Of a stretch of 64,000 bases of DNA, positions 10,181-17,865 are shown one piece after another. The first letter of the stretch is position 1. Each line of letters starts with the position of its first letter. The DNA is from TMED14 sp963925545 (GTDB lineage: Bacteria; Bacteroidota; Bacteroidia; Flavobacteriales; Schleiferiaceae), in assembly GCA_963925545.1 (NCBI GenBank), contig CAWUSA010000011.1:35801-99800 (forward strand). The letters are read 5' to 3'. The notes under the pieces are model-generated. The model worked only from the letters and a program-made list of their open reading frames with translations. It had not been told where the DNA came from and did no database searches. A program made the translations under genes and the position numbers.

Positions 10181-10200
10181 TGCCAATCATTGCATGAAAT

Positions 10201-10231
10201 AAAAAAGCCGCCTTTTCAGGGCGGCTTTTTT
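10201..10231. terminator. Bidirectional intrinsic terminator
   Basis: AAAAAAGCCGCC (10201-10212) and GGCGGCTTTTTT (10220-10231) form a perfect 6-bp GC stem with a 7-base loop, an A-tract on one side and a T-tract on the other. It sits between the end of the rpoBC operon (+) and the end of the aminotransferase/DUF6095 unit (-) and reads as a terminator in both directions. Confidence 0.93.
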
Positions 10232-10249
10232 AATGCAGTCAAGTCACTT

Positions 10250-10486
10250 TCACTCTTCAAAAATTCCACGGAGAATGGTCTTGATTCCAATGAAGCCAAT
10301 CACAACGCCAGATGCCATGGCTAGGATACAAAGGGCAGGGGTGAACCATTCACCATTGGCCAATGCTGGGGCACCAATCCAAAAGTACATGGCGGGGCCA
10401 CCAAACATCAATGGGAAGGCTAAACTGAGCAGGAAAGCCCCTTGCATGATGCCATTTTTGGCTGCTTTATTAGGCTGGTTTTTCAT
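10250..10486 (-). CDS. Small membrane protein, DUF6095-like
   Basis: A 78-residue protein with two predicted membrane segments, about residues 14-38 (GAFLLSLAFPLMFGGPAMYFWIG in form) and 48-70, separated by a short loop. The ends are charged and the C-terminus reads KTILRGIFEE. Length and layout resemble the DUF6095 family of Bacteroidota as I remember it; no function is known. The ATG lies 17 bases inside the 3' end of the aminotransferase gene, so the two are probably co-transcribed and coupled. The family call is tentative; that it is a membrane protein gene is likely. Confidence 0.7.
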   Translation of the reverse strand: MKNQPNKAAKNGIMQGAFLLSLAFPLMFGGPAMYFWIGAPALANGEWFTPALCILAMASGVVIGFIGIKTILRGIFEE

Positions 10487-11669
10487 CGATCAATTGTTGA
10501 AGATGGGCTAAGAACGCATGGCATGCTTGCTTGAGTTCTTTTTCAGTGATGCAAAGGGGTGGGCTCAGGCGCAATCGCTTGCTGCTGTATAGAAACCAAT
10601 CTAGGAAATAACCGTTCTCCATCAACCTTCCGGCCAATGCCATGGCTAGGTTTTCATCCAGCAACTCGATACCTAACATCAAACCTTTGCCATGAATGGC
10701 TACAATGCCCTTGTGGACCAGGGTCGATCGAATCAAGGCCTCTTTGGATGCAATCTGATCAATCCATCCAGAGGTTTCAAGTATTTCCATAGCTGCCAAC
10801 CCGGCGGCACAACTCACAGGGTGACCGCCAAAAGTGGTTAGGTGACCTAGGATAGGTGCAGTGGATAGGCTTAGCATGTGTTCTCGTCGCGCGATAAAGG
10901 CACCCAGGGGCATGCCGCCCCCTAATGCCTTAGCAAGACATAGGATGTCTGGTTGTATGCCAATGCTTTGATGAGCAAACAGGTTACCTGTTCGGCCAAA
11001 TCCAGTTTGTATTTCGTCGACAATCAACATCACACCATGCTTTTGACAGGCTGCTTGCAAGGATCTTAGGTAGACGGGGTCAACCACGTCGTAGCCAGAT
11101 TCCGATTGAATGATTTCAATCAAAACCCCCGCTGTTCCAGGACCAATGGCCTCAATGGCCTCAATAGAACCCAGAGGAAAGCAGTGGTAGTCAGGTAGAA
11201 AGGGGCGGTAGGCCCGCTTGAAGTCTTCATTGCCCATGGCAGACATGGCCCCATGTGATGACCCATGGTAGCTGCCTTGAAAAGAGATGAAACCCGTTCG
11301 TCCCGTGACCTTCTTTGCCACTTTCATGGCGCCTTCGATGGCCTCTGTGCCTGAGTTGGTCCAGTAAACAGAATTCAGGGAGGCGTGGAGGGCTTGACAG
11401 AGCTTTGCTGCATACATCACTTGTGGTTGCTGCATGATCTCACCGTAGACCATCAAATGCATGTAAGATGCTGCTTGATTTTGTACAGCTTGTATCACCT
11501 TAGGGTTTGAGTGCCCAACATTGGCCACGCCAATCCCGGAAATCAAATCCATCAATGGCTCGCCATCTGCGCGGTGAAGCATGACACCCTTTGCATGGGT
11601 GAATTCCATGGCCAATGGTTCAGGAACCGTTGGCGCGATATGTTGCAAAAAAAGTTGACGAAGATCCAT
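10470..11669 (-). CDS. Class III pyridoxal-phosphate aminotransferase
   Basis: Fold-type I PLP-dependent aminotransferase of the ornithine/acetylornithine/4-aminobutyrate group, 399 residues. VDEIQTGFGRTG places D218 and E219 at the cofactor ring, and LCLAKALGGG gives the Schiff-base lysine as K247. SGTEAIEGAMK (about 106-116) binds cofactor phosphate. The exact substrate cannot be read from sequence, and no arginine, lysine or GABA pathway genes adjoin it. The ATG is 10 bases from a TAACTTTG box on the same strand. It overlaps the following small membrane protein gene by 17 bases. Confidence 0.9.
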   Translation of the reverse strand: MDLRQLFLQHIAPTVPEPLAMEFTHAKGVMLHRADGEPLMDLISGIGVANVGHSNPKVIQAVQNQAASYMHLMVYGEIMQQPQVMYAAKLCQALHASLNSVYWTNSGTEAIEGAMKVAKKVTGRTGFISFQGSYHGSSHGAMSAMGNEDFKRAYRPFLPDYHCFPLGSIEAIEAIGPGTAGVLIEIIQSESGYDVVDPVYLRSLQAACQKHGVMLIVDEIQTGFGRTGNLFAHQSIGIQPDILCLAKALGGGMPLGAFIARREHMLSLSTAPILGHLTTFGGHPVSCAAGLAAMEILETSGWIDQIASKEALIRSTLVHKGIVAIHGKGLMLGIELLDENLAMALAGRLMENGYFLDWFLYSSKRLRLSPPLCITEKELKQACHAFLAHLQQLIDEKPA

Positions 11670-11679
11670 AGGTCTTCGC

Positions 11680-11687
11680 CAAAGTTA
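11680..11687 (-). promoter_or_regulatory. TAACTTTG -7 box for the aminotransferase gene
   Basis: An exact match to the Bacteroidota -7 consensus TAnnTTTG on the minus strand. Ten bases separate it from the aminotransferase ATG, so the 5' leader would be only a few bases long. No clear -33 TTG was found at the expected spacing. Confidence 0.65.
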
Positions 11688-11728
11688 GGTGGAATGCATC
11701 AGAACCCCGTAACAGCTCATGGCTATTG

Positions 11729-12256
11729 TTACCAGGTCATGCCTGGATGTCTTGAGCCCTTGCTTCGCTTGCCGTGATTGGCTTTCTTTGCCCTTGCGTC
11801 ATGGCCATCCTTGAAGCGATCCATGACGCGCTTCTTGAATTGCATTTCTGCATGATGAAGCATCACCACCTTGTTGGCAGGTAGAATTTCCAGGTACTTT
11901 GATTGGTAGGACTGTTCAAGGGACATCATTGCTGCCTGTTGTGCGGTCATTTTTTTTAAAAGTACCAAGGCCTCTTTCTCGGATAGTTTGTCCATGGATT
12001 GCTGGTCTTTGTGCATGGACTTCATGTCGCGCGTGCCCATCAGGGCCTTTTTCTCTGCTTTGTGGGCATTGTAAACGGGCCAGAAGGCTTGTGCTTCAGC
12101 TTCAGTCAATGAGAGCTCTTTGGTGATGAAACCGATGTGTGCAGTTTGCAAGCGTTCGTGCATTTCTGAGGTACGCTTGCCGTCATGCATCTCAGGTTTT
12201 TGACCAACGGATGTCAGGCTACTTACGGCAATCAGGGCAATGAAAAGGTATTTCAT
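11729..12256 (-). CDS. Secreted Spy/CpxP-like protein linked to an ECF sigma module
   Basis: A 175-residue protein beginning MKYLFIALIAVSSLTSVGQ, a typical signal peptide cut near residue 19. The mature part is helical and highly charged, with LSLTEAEAQAFWPVYNAHKAEKK and a long Met/Lys/His-rich stretch, ending in a basic tail (KKANHGKRSKGSRHPGMTW). This layout matches Bacteroidota proteins annotated as Spy-like sensors of ECF-type sigma factors. It lies 10 bases downstream of the membrane protein gene and after the sigma gene. An earlier in-frame start at 12304 was rejected because the signal peptide begins at 12256. A periplasmic sensing role is inferred. Confidence 0.75.
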   Translation of the reverse strand: MKYLFIALIAVSSLTSVGQKPEMHDGKRTSEMHERLQTAHIGFITKELSLTEAEAQAFWPVYNAHKAEKKALMGTRDMKSMHKDQQSMDKLSEKEALVLLKKMTAQQAAMMSLEQSYQSKYLEILPANKVVMLHHAEMQFKKRVMDRFKDGHDARAKKANHGKRSKGSRHPGMTW

Positions 12257-12266
12257 GATTGATAAG

Positions 12267-12620
12267 TTAATAATTGGATTTATTGGTAAGGTAAAGGAGA
12301 TCATCCTGCGTCAAGGATGCAGTCAAATCTTCTAGGTCGATATCAATGAAACCAGATTCCACAGCTTCCCAAGCAATTTCATCGGTGATGAATTGATCCT
12401 GGCTATGTAGTGTCTCCCGATTGAGCGAAACGACCAACACCAGGGAAGCGGCAATGGCATAAGGGCTAAGGGATTTCACAATGGGCCAAAAGCTTAAGGG
12501 AGCAGCAGGCTGAGCCTGGGACTGATCCATGGCAGTCATCATGGCAGCAACATAGCCATCGTGATCGATGGGGCTGATGGTGATGCCATCCTTGTTAGGG
12601 GCTGTAGGTTGAGTTTTCAT
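12267..12620 (-). CDS. Single-pass membrane protein, putative anti-sigma factor
   Basis: A 117-residue protein with an N-terminal cytoplasmic stretch of about 45 residues, one membrane segment around 50-66 (SPYAIAASLVLVVSL) and an acidic C-terminal part (DIDLEDLTASLTQDDLLYL). I see no zinc-binding HxxxCxxC anti-sigma signature. Its position, 5 bases after an ECF sigma gene and before a Spy-like secreted protein, is where Bacteroidota place small anti-sigma or regulator proteins. The role is therefore inferred from context rather than from sequence. Confidence 0.6.
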   Translation of the reverse strand: MKTQPTAPNKDGITISPIDHDGYVAAMMTAMDQSQAQPAAPLSFWPIVKSLSPYAIAASLVLVVSLNRETLHSQDQFITDEIAWEAVESGFIDIDLEDLTASLTQDDLLYLTNKSNY

Positions 12621-12625
12621 CGTTG

Positions 12626-13177
12626 TTATAGAATAGACGCAAAAGGTCCTGTGAGGTTTAATTCGTTGAAATGTTTTTTAATTTTATTCACGGCATGGTG
12701 GTAGTTGGCTTTGCAGGCTCCCTCTGACCGATTCAAGGTGGCAGCGATATCTGCATAAGCATTGTCATCAAAATACCTTAACTGAAAGGTGATGCGTTGC
12801 TTATCTGGCAAGGTTGCCATAGCTCGGTAGAGTTCCTCAAGGATATCATCACCGTTGTAAAGGGGGCTGCTTGGCGCAATGAGACCGCTGAAGTCACCTG
12901 ATACATAGCGTCGGTTTTTCCTTAAATGTGTCAATGCTTCGTTCACCACAATGCGATAACCCCATGTTTTGAACATGGAATCGCCACGAAACAAGGGGAG
13001 TTTTTGCCACATTTTAATGCTGGCCTCTTGGACCACGTCATTGGCGGCGTCATGATCCAAAACAATGCGTAGAGCTGTTCGGAAAAAAACGCTGGCATAA
13101 GCTTCTGCCATTGCCTCAAAGGCTAGACGAAAGTCACCGCGGTCAAAGGCCGTACGAATGGTTGGTTCTGAACTCAT
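12626..13177 (-). CDS. ECF-type RNA polymerase sigma factor
   Basis: A 183-residue sigma-70 family protein of the extracytoplasmic-function type. Region 2 is seen at DHDAANDVVQEASIKMWQKLPLFRGDSMFKTWGYRIVVNEAL in form (about 40-85). Region 4 is the helix-turn-helix near 130-165 (LPDKQRITFQLRYFDDNAYADIA). It heads a three-gene set with the downstream membrane protein and Spy-like protein. A 7-of-8 promoter-like box (TAACCTTG) lies 26 bases upstream. The target genes are unknown. Confidence 0.9.
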   Translation of the reverse strand: MSSEPTIRTAFDRGDFRLAFEAMAEAYASVFFRTALRIVLDHDAANDVVQEASIKMWQKLPLFRGDSMFKTWGYRIVVNEALTHLRKNRRYVSGDFSGLIAPSSPLYNGDDILEELYRAMATLPDKQRITFQLRYFDDNAYADIAATLNRSEGACKANYHHAVNKIKKHFNELNLTGPFASIL

Positions 13178-13203
13178 GCGCTGTCAGGATGCAAGAACCT
13201 CGC

Positions 13204-13211
13204 CAAGGTTA
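13204..13211 (-). promoter_or_regulatory. Weak -7-like box TAACCTTG upstream of the sigma gene
   Basis: One mismatch from TAnnTTTG on the minus strand, in the 46-base gap between the transketolase unit and the sigma gene and 26 bases from its ATG. With one mismatch this could be chance; read-through from the transketolase operon is an alternative source of transcript. Confidence 0.3.
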
Positions 13212-13223
13212 GCAGGCCATAAA

Positions 13224-14174
13224 TTAACGCGCCATGACGCGATGCACGGAGGCAATGATGCTTTTTGTGTCCAGGCCATATTTCTCCATGAGTTGAGCGG
13301 GTGTGCCGCTTTCGCCAAAGCTGTCATTGACGGCAACCATTTCAACAGGGCTAGGCATCTCCAAGGCCAATAGCTGTGCCAGGCTGTCACCAAGACCGCC
13401 ATTCCGTTGGTGCTCTTCAGCGGTGACCAATCGACCCGTTTTCCCAACCGATGCCAGCAGGGCCTTTTTATCCAACGGCTTGATGGTAGAGAAATTGATC
13501 ACCTCAGCAGAAATGCCTTCAGCCTCAAGGACATTGGCAGCCTCAAGGGCTTCCCACACCAAGTGACCACAGGCAGCAATGGTGACATCGCTTCCCGTTG
13601 TCAACACATCGGCAACCCCAATCTGGAAGGGGGTATCTGCTGGGGTGAAATTGGGCACTTTTGGTCGACCAAATCTCAGGTAAACGGGCCCGTCAAAATC
13701 AGCAATGGCCTTGGTTGCAGCCTTGGTTTGATTGTGATCGCAGGGCACAATAACTGTCATGCTTGGGAGCATTTTCATCAAGCCAATGTCTTCCAAAATC
13801 TGGTGGGTTGCGCCGTCTTCACCCAAGGTCAAGCCTGCATGTGAAGCACAAATTTTCACAGGTTTGCCTGAATAGGCAATGGATTGACGAATCTGATCAT
13901 AAACGCGGCCAGTTGAGAAATTCGCAAAGGTGCCAGTGAAAGGGATTTTCCCGCCAATGGTTAGTCCAGCAGCCATGCTCATCATGTGAGCTTCTGCGAT
14001 GCCAACCTGAAAGAAACGATCGGGAAAGTCATCAGCAAAGGCATTCATTTTCAAGGAACCCGTCAGATCTGCGCACAGAGCAACGACTTGGTCATTCTCT
14101 TGGCCAAGTTCGTGAAGGCCAATGCCAAAACCAGATCGTGTGTCTTTGTTGCCTGTATTGTGGTGATTGTGCAT
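13224..14174 (-). CDS. Transketolase, C-terminal subunit
   Basis: The second half of a split transketolase: pyrimidine-binding and C-terminal domains, 316 residues. GLTLGEDGATHQILEDIGLM contains the glutamate that activates thiamine diphosphate and the conserved GATHQ. ICASHAGL precedes it. Together with the N-terminal subunit at 15579-16427 it would transfer two-carbon units between sugar phosphates in the pentose phosphate pathway. Unusually, a VWA gene separates the two subunit genes. Only 9 bases separate this start from the VWA stop, so all three genes are likely one operon. A DXS-like role is less likely given the split form. Confidence 0.9.
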   Translation of the reverse strand: MHNHHNTGNKDTRSGFGIGLHELGQENDQVVALCADLTGSLKMNAFADDFPDRFFQVGIAEAHMMSMAAGLTIGGKIPFTGTFANFSTGRVYDQIRQSIAYSGKPVKICASHAGLTLGEDGATHQILEDIGLMKMLPSMTVIVPCDHNQTKAATKAIADFDGPVYLRFGRPKVPNFTPADTPFQIGVADVLTTGSDVTIAACGHLVWEALEAANVLEAEGISAEVINFSTIKPLDKKALLASVGKTGRLVTAEEHQRNGGLGDSLAQLLALEMPSPVEMVAVNDSFGESGTPAQLMEKYGLDTKSIIASVHRVMAR

Positions 14175-14183
14175 GGGAGGGAA

Positions 14184-15578
14184 TTAAATGCGAACCAGGG
14201 TGGAAGACCCGGATGTCACGGTGAAGGTTTTTGTGATTGAGTAACTTGTTTGCATGGCGCTTTTAGGGCGGTATACCAACTTGTAATTACCTGGTTGCAA
14301 GCTCAGTTGTTGCCGCGTGAGATGGTCTTGTAGGTGCGTCACCCATGTCCATTGCCCCCCCTTGATGAGGAAAATGGAGCCATAGCCGGAGCTTTTCATT
14401 TGCACGGTGACATTTCCGGGGGCGGGAAAGGTGAGGGATTGGGTTTGCCCAGCCTTAATTGTCACCTCTTCCTGGTAGCGGGGCAGGGTTAGGATGTCGA
14501 TGTCATAGGTGCCAGCGATGTATCGCACGCTGCTGTTGAACGGCTGCACATGCAGTATGGTTGTTTCTCCTTGATTGCGAATGACAGCCAGGGGTGGGTT
14601 TTGCATGGATTTGAGTCCAGGAACTTTCAATGTCAAATTCCCTTGATGGGTTTCCGTGCCAATGTGATTGTGCTTCCCGGGATTAATCATGACTGAATCA
14701 ATGGTCACAGGTGGAATGGTGTAAACCACCCCCTCGTATGTGATCAATGGGTCCAATTGGATAGTGTCAGGGTTGTTTTGGTAATTCAAGGTGTGCACAA
14801 ATGCCTCACTCACCTTGCCAGTAACCACATTGCGTAAAACCACGGGCATGTTACTCTCTGAAGGGTGACCATGCACATCCATCAGGTTGACCTGTGCTGA
14901 GGTTTCGTCAAGGATTTGATTGACAATAACACCTAATGCACGCTTGAAGGTACCTTCATCTCGAGCGTCAAAAAAAGTACCCACACAATCGAAGGCATCA
15001 ATGAGGCTTTGGTCAAGGCCAACGCCAATCACAAAAGGTTTGAGCGTGATGCCTTGCTTTTGTAAAATCCGGGACGCTTCGCAGGGGTCACCACCACATT
15101 CCTCTTTGCCATCAGTGATGAGCACGACGATGTCACGACAATTGCCAGATGGACAGGGTGCAGAAGCAAAGTCTCCAGCAGCTTTAGACAAGGACAAGGC
15201 AATGGGGGTTGTGCCCATAGGCCGCAAACGGCGCAAGACTTTTTTGATTCGAGGTATGCTGGAGTTACCAAAAGACACCTCAAGTCGCGTGTCTCCGCAA
15301 TCCTGTGGTGGCACAGGCTTTTGGTGACCATAAACCCTCAGGGCCAATTGAAAATGTGGGTCTTTTACCTGAGCTAAACTGTCAAGCAAACGCCCCATCA
15401 AGCGTTGAGCCACTTCCATCTTGGTGCCAGAGTCCTCCCACCGTCCATACATAGAGTTGGATGCATCCATGATGAAGAGGATGCGGTTCAATGCTGGCTC
15501 AGGTTCCGGCAAGGCAGATTGAGCCATCAGTCCTGATGACAGGATGGCAAGGATGGCTATGAGATGGCGTCGCATCAT
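14184..15578 (-). CDS. Secreted von Willebrand factor A domain protein
   Basis: A 464-residue protein with an N-terminal signal peptide (HLIAILAILSSGLMAQS, residues 5-21) followed by a VWA domain at about 32-220. The metal-ion site is complete: D38-x-S40-x-S42, T123/T124 and D156 (LITDGKEEC). Six or more cysteines lie between about 93 and 166. The C-terminal 240 residues are beta-rich, with repeats resembling small carboxypeptidase-type or beta-sandwich domains. The function is unknown; VWA domains usually bind proteins through a divalent metal. The start abuts the tktN stop. ATG codons at 15578 and 15575 are both possible. Confidence 0.85.
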   Translation of the reverse strand: MMRRHLIAILAILSSGLMAQSALPEPEPALNRILFIMDASNSMYGRWEDSGTKMEVAQRLMGRLLDSLAQVKDPHFQLALRVYGHQKPVPPQDCGDTRLEVSFGNSSIPRIKKVLRRLRPMGTTPIALSLSKAAGDFASAPCPSGNCRDIVVLITDGKEECGGDPCEASRILQKQGITLKPFVIGVGLDQSLIDAFDCVGTFFDARDEGTFKRALGVIVNQILDETSAQVNLMDVHGHPSESNMPVVLRNVVTGKVSEAFVHTLNYQNNPDTIQLDPLITYEGVVYTIPPVTIDSVMINPGKHNHIGTETHQGNLTLKVPGLKSMQNPPLAVIRNQGETTILHVQPFNSSVRYIAGTYDIDILTLPRYQEEVTIKAGQTQSLTFPAPGNVTVQMKSSGYGSIFLIKGGQWTWVTHLQDHLTRQQLSLQPGNYKLVYRPKSAMQTSYSITKTFTVTSGSSTLVRI

Positions 15579-16427
15579 TTAAGCTGTGTAGTCAGTAAGG
15601 GTTTCAGGTAATTGAGACAAGGCATCAGCCAATTGCTCATCGCTAGGAGGGATGCCATGCCACTTGTGTGTGCCGGCCATGAAGTCAACGCCATGCCCCA
15701 TGTCAGTGTGCATGATGACACAAACGGGTTTGCCTTTGCCAGTCATGCCTTTAGCGGCATGCAAGCCATGAACAACAGCAGCCATGTCATTGCCTTCATG
15801 AATGTGCATGACAGCCCAGCCAAAGGCTGTGAATTTCGATGCAATATCTCCCATCGCAAGCACATCATCGATGCTGCCATCAATTTGCTGCCCGTTGGCA
15901 TCGATGGTGGCAATGAGGTTGTCTACGGATTTGGCGCCTGCATACATAGCAGATTCCCAAATTTGACCTTCCTGCAATTCCCCATCGCCATGCAGACAAT
16001 AAACCAAGTTTCCATCACCATTGAGGCGTTTAGCTTGCGCAGCTCCCACGGCAACACTCATCCCTTGGCCAAGGCTGCCAGATGCGACACGAATGCCAGG
16101 TAAGCCTTCATGGGTCGTTGGGTGCCCTTGCAAGCGGCTGTTGATTTTTCGAAAGGTTGCCAACTCACTCAGGGGGAAATAACCAGAACGTGCCAGAACT
16201 GAATAAAAAACCGGGCTAATGTGGCCGTTACTCAAAAAGAAAAGATCCTCTCCTTTGCCGTCCATAGCAAAGGGTTTCACTTGTTTGTTCAACACGTCGA
16301 AGTACAGTGCCACAAAGAACTCTGCACAGCCCATGGATCCTCCTGGGTGGCCAGATTGCACGGCGTGAACCATGCGTAAGATGTCTCTGCGGACTTGGGA
16401 TGCGATATCAGGTAAGGATGCGTTCAT
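15579..16427 (-). CDS. Transketolase, N-terminal subunit
   Basis: The first half of a split transketolase, the thiamine-diphosphate-binding domain, 282 residues. VQSGHPGGSMGCAEF (about 22-36) is the typical opening motif. HGDGELQEGQIWESAMYAG is the GDG cofactor signature, ending near IDANGQQIDG. It is the first gene of the minus-strand unit: ATG 29 bases from a TATTTTTG box. The VWA gene starts on the base after its stop, and the C-terminal subunit follows that. Split transketolases are common, but normally the two halves are adjacent. Confidence 0.92.
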   Translation of the reverse strand: MNASLPDIASQVRRDILRMVHAVQSGHPGGSMGCAEFFVALYFDVLNKQVKPFAMDGKGEDLFFLSNGHISPVFYSVLARSGYFPLSELATFRKINSRLQGHPTTHEGLPGIRVASGSLGQGMSVAVGAAQAKRLNGDGNLVYCLHGDGELQEGQIWESAMYAGAKSVDNLIATIDANGQQIDGSIDDVLAMGDIASKFTAFGWAVMHIHEGNDMAAVVHGLHAAKGMTGKGKPVCVIMHTDMGHGVDFMAGTHKWHGIPPSDEQLADALSQLPETLTDYTA

Positions 16428-16456
16428 GGCGCGCGAAGGGGATTACAAATTCCTAC

Positions 16457-16464
16457 CAAAAATA
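16457..16464 (-). promoter_or_regulatory. TATTTTTG -7 box for the transketolase operon
   Basis: An exact TAnnTTTG match on the minus strand, 29 bases upstream of the tktN ATG. It lies back to back with the ychF box at 16480-16487, with 15 bases between, so the two promoters overlap. Confidence 0.65.
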
Positions 16465-16479
16465 CGGACACAACCAACT

Positions 16480-16487
16480 TATCTTTG
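16480..16487 (+). promoter_or_regulatory. TATCTTTG -7 box for ychF
   Basis: An exact TAnnTTTG match on the plus strand, 25 bases before the ychF ATG. It diverges from the transketolase box at 16457-16464. Confidence 0.65.
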
Positions 16488-16512
16488 CGCCTCAACTTTG
16501 AATTTCCTAACA

Positions 16513-17604
16513 ATGAAATGTGGCATCGTTGGACTGCCCAATGTCGGCAAGTCTACCCTATTTAATTGCTTGAGTAATGCGGAGGCACAAGCCGCCAATT
16601 ACCCATTCTGCACCATTGAACCAAACCTTGGCACAGTGAATGTGCCAGACCCCCGTTTGGAAAAGCTAGAGTCCTTGGTCAACCCTGAGCGGGTCTTGCC
16701 TGCCACGGTGGAAATTGTGGATATCGCCGGTTTAGTTAAAGGCGCCAGCAAGGGAGAAGGGTTGGGCAATAAATTCCTAGCAAACATCCGTGAATGTCAT
16801 GCTATCCTGCATGTGATTCGCTGCTTTGACAATGAGAACATCACCCATGTAGATGGCTCCATTGACCCACTTCGCGACAAAGAAACCATTGACATGGAAT
16901 TGCAGTTCAAGGACCTTGAAAGCGTTGAAAAGCGATTGGATAAGGCAAGAAAAATTGGTAAAACAGGTGACAAGGAAGCTTTGCGTGAGGTCCGAATGGC
17001 AGAGGCTGTTCTCAACCTACTCAATGCAGGTAAAAGTGCACGTTCCTATGATCGAAATGAAGAGGAGGAAGCGTGGCTTAAAGGTTATGAGTTGTTGACA
17101 GACAAGCCAGTACTCTATGTTTGCAATGTTGATGAGGCATCAGCCAAATCAGGCAATGAATATGTGTCTGTGATAACTGCTATAGCGAAAGAAGAAGGTG
17201 CTGGGGTGATCCATTTAGCCGCAGCTACTGAGGCGGACATCATGCAACTTGACAGCTTTGAGGAGCGACAAATGTTCCTTGATGACATGGGCTTAACAGA
17301 GCCTGGTGTCAACCGATTGATTCGTGAGGCCTATGATCTGCTCAAATTGCAAACCTATTTCACTGCAGGTGTCAAGGAAGTGCGTGCGTGGACCATTCAA
17401 GAAGGCTTCACTGCCCCTCAAGCTGCAGGTGTGATACACAGTGACTTTGAAAAGGGCTTCATTCGTGCAGAAGTCATTGCTTACGATGACTATGCGGAAT
17501 TGGGCTCTGAGTCTGCTGTCAAAGACGCGGGCAAGCTTCGCGTCGAGGGACGGGAGTACCTAGTGAAAGACGGTGACGTGATGCATTTCCGATTCAATGT
17601 CTGA
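16513..17604 (+). CDS. ychF: Redox-regulated ATPase / P-loop protein YchF (OLA1 family)
   Basis: A universally conserved P-loop protein that binds ribosomes and prefers ATP, linked to stress responses. It has 363 residues, the standard length. The G1 loop GLPNVGKSTLFNCLSN is at residues 7-22, DIAGLVKGASKGEGLG is the G3 region, and NVDE replaces NKxD, as expected for this ATP-using family. The C-terminal TGS domain begins near WTIQEGFTAPQAAGVIHSDF. The open frame continues 141 bases upstream, but MKCGIVGLPNVGKS at 16513 is the conserved start, and it lies 25 bases after a promoter box. Confidence 0.96.
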   Translation: MKCGIVGLPNVGKSTLFNCLSNAEAQAANYPFCTIEPNLGTVNVPDPRLEKLESLVNPERVLPATVEIVDIAGLVKGASKGEGLGNKFLANIRECHAILHVIRCFDNENITHVDGSIDPLRDKETIDMELQFKDLESVEKRLDKARKIGKTGDKEALREVRMAEAVLNLLNAGKSARSYDRNEEEEAWLKGYELLTDKPVLYVCNVDEASAKSGNEYVSVITAIAKEEGAGVIHLAAATEADIMQLDSFEERQMFLDDMGLTEPGVNRLIREAYDLLKLQTYFTAGVKEVRAWTIQEGFTAPQAAGVIHSDFEKGFIRAEVIAYDDYAELGSESAVKDAGKLRVEGREYLVKDGDVMHFRFNV

Positions 17605-17836
17605 TGGCATAAAAAACTAGAAATAATGGCCACTTTGGGCTCCTTTGGATCCATGGAATCTGCCCTTTGAGCAGGCCGTCACTCCATCTGCTTTGGCATT
17701 GAATAGCTTAACATGCTAGCGCGGTCATCGATCAACTTCACCACAGAATATTTACCTAGCCACACCTAGTGCAAGGATGGTTGAGTTCATGCTATGAATG
17801 GGATAAAGATCAAAATGGGGTGGGTTAAAGACAGCC

Positions 17837-17844
17837 TATCTTTG
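17837..17844 (+). promoter_or_regulatory. TATCTTTG -7 box for trhO
   Basis: An exact TAnnTTTG match 21 bases before the trhO ATG, at the end of a 261-base intergenic gap (17605-17865). I see no other gene or structured element in that gap. Confidence 0.6.
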
Positions 17845-17865
17845 TCGTAATAAATATGCCATCAT

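Noticed and set aside
10233..10511. 92-codon plus-strand frame across the DUF6095 gene
   Set aside because: It is a mirror of the minus-strand membrane protein gene, basic and Pro/Met-rich, with no recognisable motif.
13224..16427. Reading the two transketolase halves as one disrupted gene
   Set aside because: Each half has its own ATG and stop and matches the known two-subunit form; the VWA gene between is complete.
17605..17865. Possible small RNA or riboswitch in the gap before trhO
   Set aside because: I found no stable long stem, T-tract or known aptamer pattern, only short inverted bits that could be chance.
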